Positions 61,798-64,000 of a stretch of DNA of 64,000 nucleotides are shown in pieces (within the stretch, counting starts at the first letter, position 1; every line of letters starts with the position of its first letter). Origin of the DNA: Fodinibius sp052060035 (lineage in GTDB: Bacteria > Bacteroidota > Rhodothermia > Balneolales > Balneolaceae); assembly GCF_052060035.1 (NCBI RefSeq), contig NZ_JBPOEA010000005.1, positions 62,001 to 126,000 on the forward strand, given 5' to 3'. The notes under the pieces are model-generated. The model was given only the letters and a program-made list of their open reading frames with translations. It ran no database searches and was not told the origin of the DNA. The position numbers were made by a program, and so were the translations under genes.

Positions 61798-62241
61798 ACT
61801 GTTATAATAGAGGACCAACCTTAAAAGATACTTGTGGTAAAAAAATGTAAGGATGAAAGAGGAGGTTGCGCAACTCGAAGAACTTACCAAATAGATTATG
61901 CCTACGGCGGTTGTCACGGATGGATATCATCAATAATAAAACGATAAATAGGAAGCGCTGTGCAAGTAAAAAAATTGGTTACAAAAGTCAGAGGAATGCA
62001 AATAAGGTATTTGCATCAAATATGGAGATGATATTCTATTAATACGTTTTAAGGTTATCTCTTGGATAATGTATTATGTTAAGCTTGCTCAGAAATCGTA
62101 ATCAAATATTTATTCCGTACATCGAAGGAACGAGAAGGTCTTTACTCGCATTTATTTTAGCGTAGCGATTTATTAATTGGCATAATTCAATATTAAGTCT
62201 TTTAATAAGAAAGTAACTCTAAATAAAAAAGTAGGGGTATT
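61798..62241. other. Intergenic region, no recognised gene
   Basis: 444 bases between the MFS remnant and the DoxX gene. Only a 13-codon frame (ATGAAAGAGGAGGTTGCGC, near 61852) could be read, which looks like leftover sequence. GTAGGGGT just before 62242 may be the ribosome site of the DoxX gene. Confidence 0.4.
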
Positions 62242-62655
62242 ATGTTAGATCGATTACGTTCTTCCAAGTTAGGTGAATTTATAGATGCCGGTACATCAGC
62301 AGCTATTTTTAGAATTTTGATCGCCTTCTTTATGCTATATGGGCATGGCTGGGGTAAGCTGATGAATGTATTTGGCGGTAATTTTCAATTTTTAGATCCG
62401 CTCGGTATTGGCCCAACGGCATCATTAATTTTAGCCGCATTCGCGGAGGGGATTTGTGCATTGTTGATCATAGCCGGATTTTGGACACGGTTGGCGTCAT
62501 TAATTTTGAGTATTAATATGGCAGTAGCCGTATTCTTTGTACACCTGCCCGCAGGTGATTGGTTTGGTGATATGGAGCTTCCGGTATTATACTTGGTAGC
62601 GTTTGTAATAATATTCTTGCTTGGTCCCGGTAAATATTCGGTCGACAGCAACTAA
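62242..62655 (+). CDS. DoxX family membrane protein
   Basis: 137 residues with four membrane helices, the size and plan of DoxX (GHGWGKLMNVFGGNFQFLDP, GPTASLILAAFAEGICALLI, FWTRLASLILSINMAVAVFF, LYLVAFVIIFLLGPGKYSVD). DoxX proteins are linked to redox or thiosulfate metabolism, but for most members the role is unknown. Stands alone, with a ribosome site AGGGG and a strong terminator. Confidence 0.9.
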   Translation: MLDRLRSSKLGEFIDAGTSAAIFRILIAFFMLYGHGWGKLMNVFGGNFQFLDPLGIGPTASLILAAFAEGICALLIIAGFWTRLASLILSINMAVAVFFVHLPAGDWFGDMELPVLYLVAFVIIFLLGPGKYSVDSN

Positions 62656-62685
62656 TATTAAAACAGCCTTTTACAATTAAGAGAA

Positions 62686-62709
62686 GGAGAGTATTTATCA
62701 ATACTCTCC
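62686..62709 (+). terminator. Terminator after the DoxX gene
   Basis: A perfect 10-bp stem (GGAGAGTATT with AATACTCTCC, loop TATC) is followed by TTTTTT. It lies 31 bases after the stop. Confidence 0.9.
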
Positions 62710-62821
62710 TTTTTTATATTTGAGCCTTTTTTAAAGAATACAGCTTGTCGTACTAAATTCGGATAACTTTTATTTAGTATCTTTTGCAAATCCTTCAATT
62801 AGAAAATGGTATAAAGTATTA

Positions 62822-63517
62822 ATGAGATTTATAGCAGTAAATTGGTTGATTTTTTTACTATGCACGATGGGTTTAGGGTGCCAGAATAAGGCGGAAATCC
62901 CAAAAGATGAAAGAAAAGAACCCGTCCAGCTTCCGGAATTTAATACGATCAATACCGACCAGGTTTTTGTGTATAATTGCGCCGACTCCCTGCAATTTAC
63001 CACTCATGTAACATCCGATAGTGCTTGGCTCTTTTTAGCAGATACCTCTGTAAAAGTGCTGCCTACGCGTTCTGCTTCTGGAGCACGGTACGAAGGCGGC
63101 AAATACCTATATTGGAGCAAAGGAAACGAAGCCATCCTGCAAAAGCCCAAAGGATCATTTATGACCTGCCAGTCGGTCCCCGAAGAACGTTCGTGGGCGG
63201 CGGCAAAGCTCCGCGGGGTCGATTTTCGGGCACTGGGACAGGAGCCCGGCTGGTTTTTAGAGCTTCAAAATAAGGGTCAACTTAAATACGTGGGGAACTA
63301 TGGACAGGATACTATAACAGTTAAGACTCCCACACCCGATACGGATATTCAGGGAAAACGAACGGTCTATCAGGCCAAAGATGCTCAGCACGTATTGAAA
63401 TTTGTAATTGCAGAAACTCCCTGTACCGATAGCATGAGTGGATTTGATTTTCCTCAAACGGTAACCGTATCCATTGATGGCGAAACATACAGAGGATGTG
63501 GGCGGTATCTGCAATAA
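62822..63517 (+). CDS. Lipoprotein fusing an MliC-type lysozyme-inhibitor domain to a COG3650-like domain
   Basis: 231 residues. Lipobox LGC (Cys20). Residues about 45-120 match MliC (VFVYNCADSLQFTTH, VLPTRSASGARYEGGKYLYW, SKGNEAILQKPKGSFMTCQ), where the Ser and Lys residues would plug the lysozyme active site. The C-terminal part (about 130-231: LRGVDFRALGQEPGWFLELQ, CTDSMSGFDFPQTVTVSIDG) resembles the COG3650 domain often found beside MliC. A periplasmic inhibitor of C-type lysozyme is inferred. Confidence 0.8.
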   Translation: MRFIAVNWLIFLLCTMGLGCQNKAEIPKDERKEPVQLPEFNTINTDQVFVYNCADSLQFTTHVTSDSAWLFLADTSVKVLPTRSASGARYEGGKYLYWSKGNEAILQKPKGSFMTCQSVPEERSWAAAKLRGVDFRALGQEPGWFLELQNKGQLKYVGNYGQDTITVKTPTPDTDIQGKRTVYQAKDAQHVLKFVIAETPCTDSMSGFDFPQTVTVSIDGETYRGCGRYLQ

Positions 63518-63535
63518 CCTTTTTTGCCCGATGGT

Positions 63536-64000
63536 TTATTGTAGATAGTTAACAATTTCCCAGAGTTCTACCTTAACCAAGTCACGGGTATTATAAATAG
63601 TATCAAAAAGCTCAGGCACATTGCTATTTTTACCCATGGTCTGCCTGATTATCTCCTCATTAAAACCAAATTCAAAATGTTCCAGCTCATCAAAGTAGTT
63701 GCCGGTAGCAAAATTATATCCGTAATTCAATCCCGAGGGTAAAATGAGTGAATGCACCTGCCAGCCCGCCATTCGTCCCCGCTCAATGCGTTCCAAGTGG
63801 ATGGGTTTTGCAATTTCATCCTCCAGCATCAGGTAGTCGGGATTTTTGCCTGATGCCACCTTCATGTAATCCATTGAGACGTATCGGCTTGGGGAGGAAC
63901 CCGTATCGGCATAAGCGCTATTTTCGATCCGCCAAATCTCCGACTTAATGAGTGTGGCCAGTTTGGAAAGCTGCTCTGTGCCCCCTTTGGATGTTGAAGA
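63536..64000 (-). CDS. Hypothetical protein, C-terminal part (5' end outside window)
   Basis: The frame is open to the window edge (154 codons seen), so the ATG near 63874 is internal. The visible part contains EQLSKLATLIKSEIWRIENS, SPSRYVSMDYMKVASGKNPD and RMAGWQVHSLILPSGLNYGY, ending in an acidic helix. I recognise no domain. It converges with the MliC-like gene across 18 bases. Confidence 0.6.
   Translation of the reverse strand, partial: SSTSKGGTEQLSKLATLIKSEIWRIENSAYADTGSSPSRYVSMDYMKVASGKNPDYLMLEDEIAKPIHLERIERGRMAGWQVHSLILPSGLNYGYNFATGNYFDELEHFEFGFNEEIIRQTMGKNSNVPELFDTIYNTRDLVKVELWEIVNYLQ

Noticed and set aside
1..64000. tRNA, rRNA, CRISPR array, insertion-sequence ends, prophage genes and classical defence systems
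   Set aside because: I looked for these while reading both strands and saw no cloverleaf, repeat-spacer array, transposase, integrase or known defence cluster. The CHAT gene alone is not enough to call a defence system.

Overview
The window reads as ordinary chromosome from a Bacteroidota-like bacterium, most probably of the Balneolaceae (Fodinibius/Gracilimonas type). That placement is inference. It rests on the mix of SusC-style TonB receptors, FAS1 lipoproteins, TPR-CHAT proteases, M14/M28/S9 exported peptidases, NfeD/slipin, HtpX and DUF3095 genes, on weak Shine-Dalgarno signals and on moderate GC. No rRNA, tRNA, CRISPR array, insertion sequence or prophage was recognised.

Layout. 0-8.3 kb: tail of an M14 peptidase, an AsmA-like protein, metK, a four-FAS1 lipoprotein, ruvB, a sigma factor with its TPR/membrane partner, and scpA. 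8.3-14 kb: an M28 peptidase, a large TPR-CHAT protease, a 33-codon acidic peptide gene with its own terminator, and the ruin of a second TPR-CHAT gene. 14-18 kb: ftsY, a CDP-alcohol phosphatidyltransferase, a Nudix hydrolase, small proteins and DinB. 18-27 kb: an AtoS/AtoC-type two-component pair, two YceI proteins, a lone receiver protein, an outer-membrane porin and a PhoX-like phosphatase. 27-36 kb: RND efflux pump, YdjM-like protein, MsrB, slipin and NfeD. 36-41 kb: TetR regulator, cyclase-TPR protein, PLP decarboxylase, HtpX. 41-51 kb: TonB-type receptor, an OmpR-type two-component system, a dead DUF3124 lipoprotein gene, two stand-alone plug-domain lipoproteins, a FetAB-like ABC exporter in an operon with a class IV aminotransferase and a sulfotransferase-like protein. 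51-64 kb: multi-PAS kinase, S9 peptidase, KptA, DUF3095 protein, UPF0489 (peptide-arginase family) protein, serine hydrolase, a dead MFS gene, DoxX, and an MliC/COG3650 lipoprotein.

The best-supported system is a local sigma-54 regulon. The NtrC-class regulator at 19418-20776 carries a GSFTGA loop. Next to it, two good -24/-12 promoters face away from each other (towards the yceI pair and towards the lone receiver gene) with two CTTGCAG-N2-CTGCAAG-like dyads between them. A second dyad pair with nearly the same 32-33 bp spacing lies upstream of the porin gene, beside a weaker -24/-12 match. Together these suggest one enhancer-binding protein controlling an envelope-related set of genes. The second item worth attention is the TPR-CHAT protease divergent from a tiny acidic peptide gene, which could be its substrate or signal.
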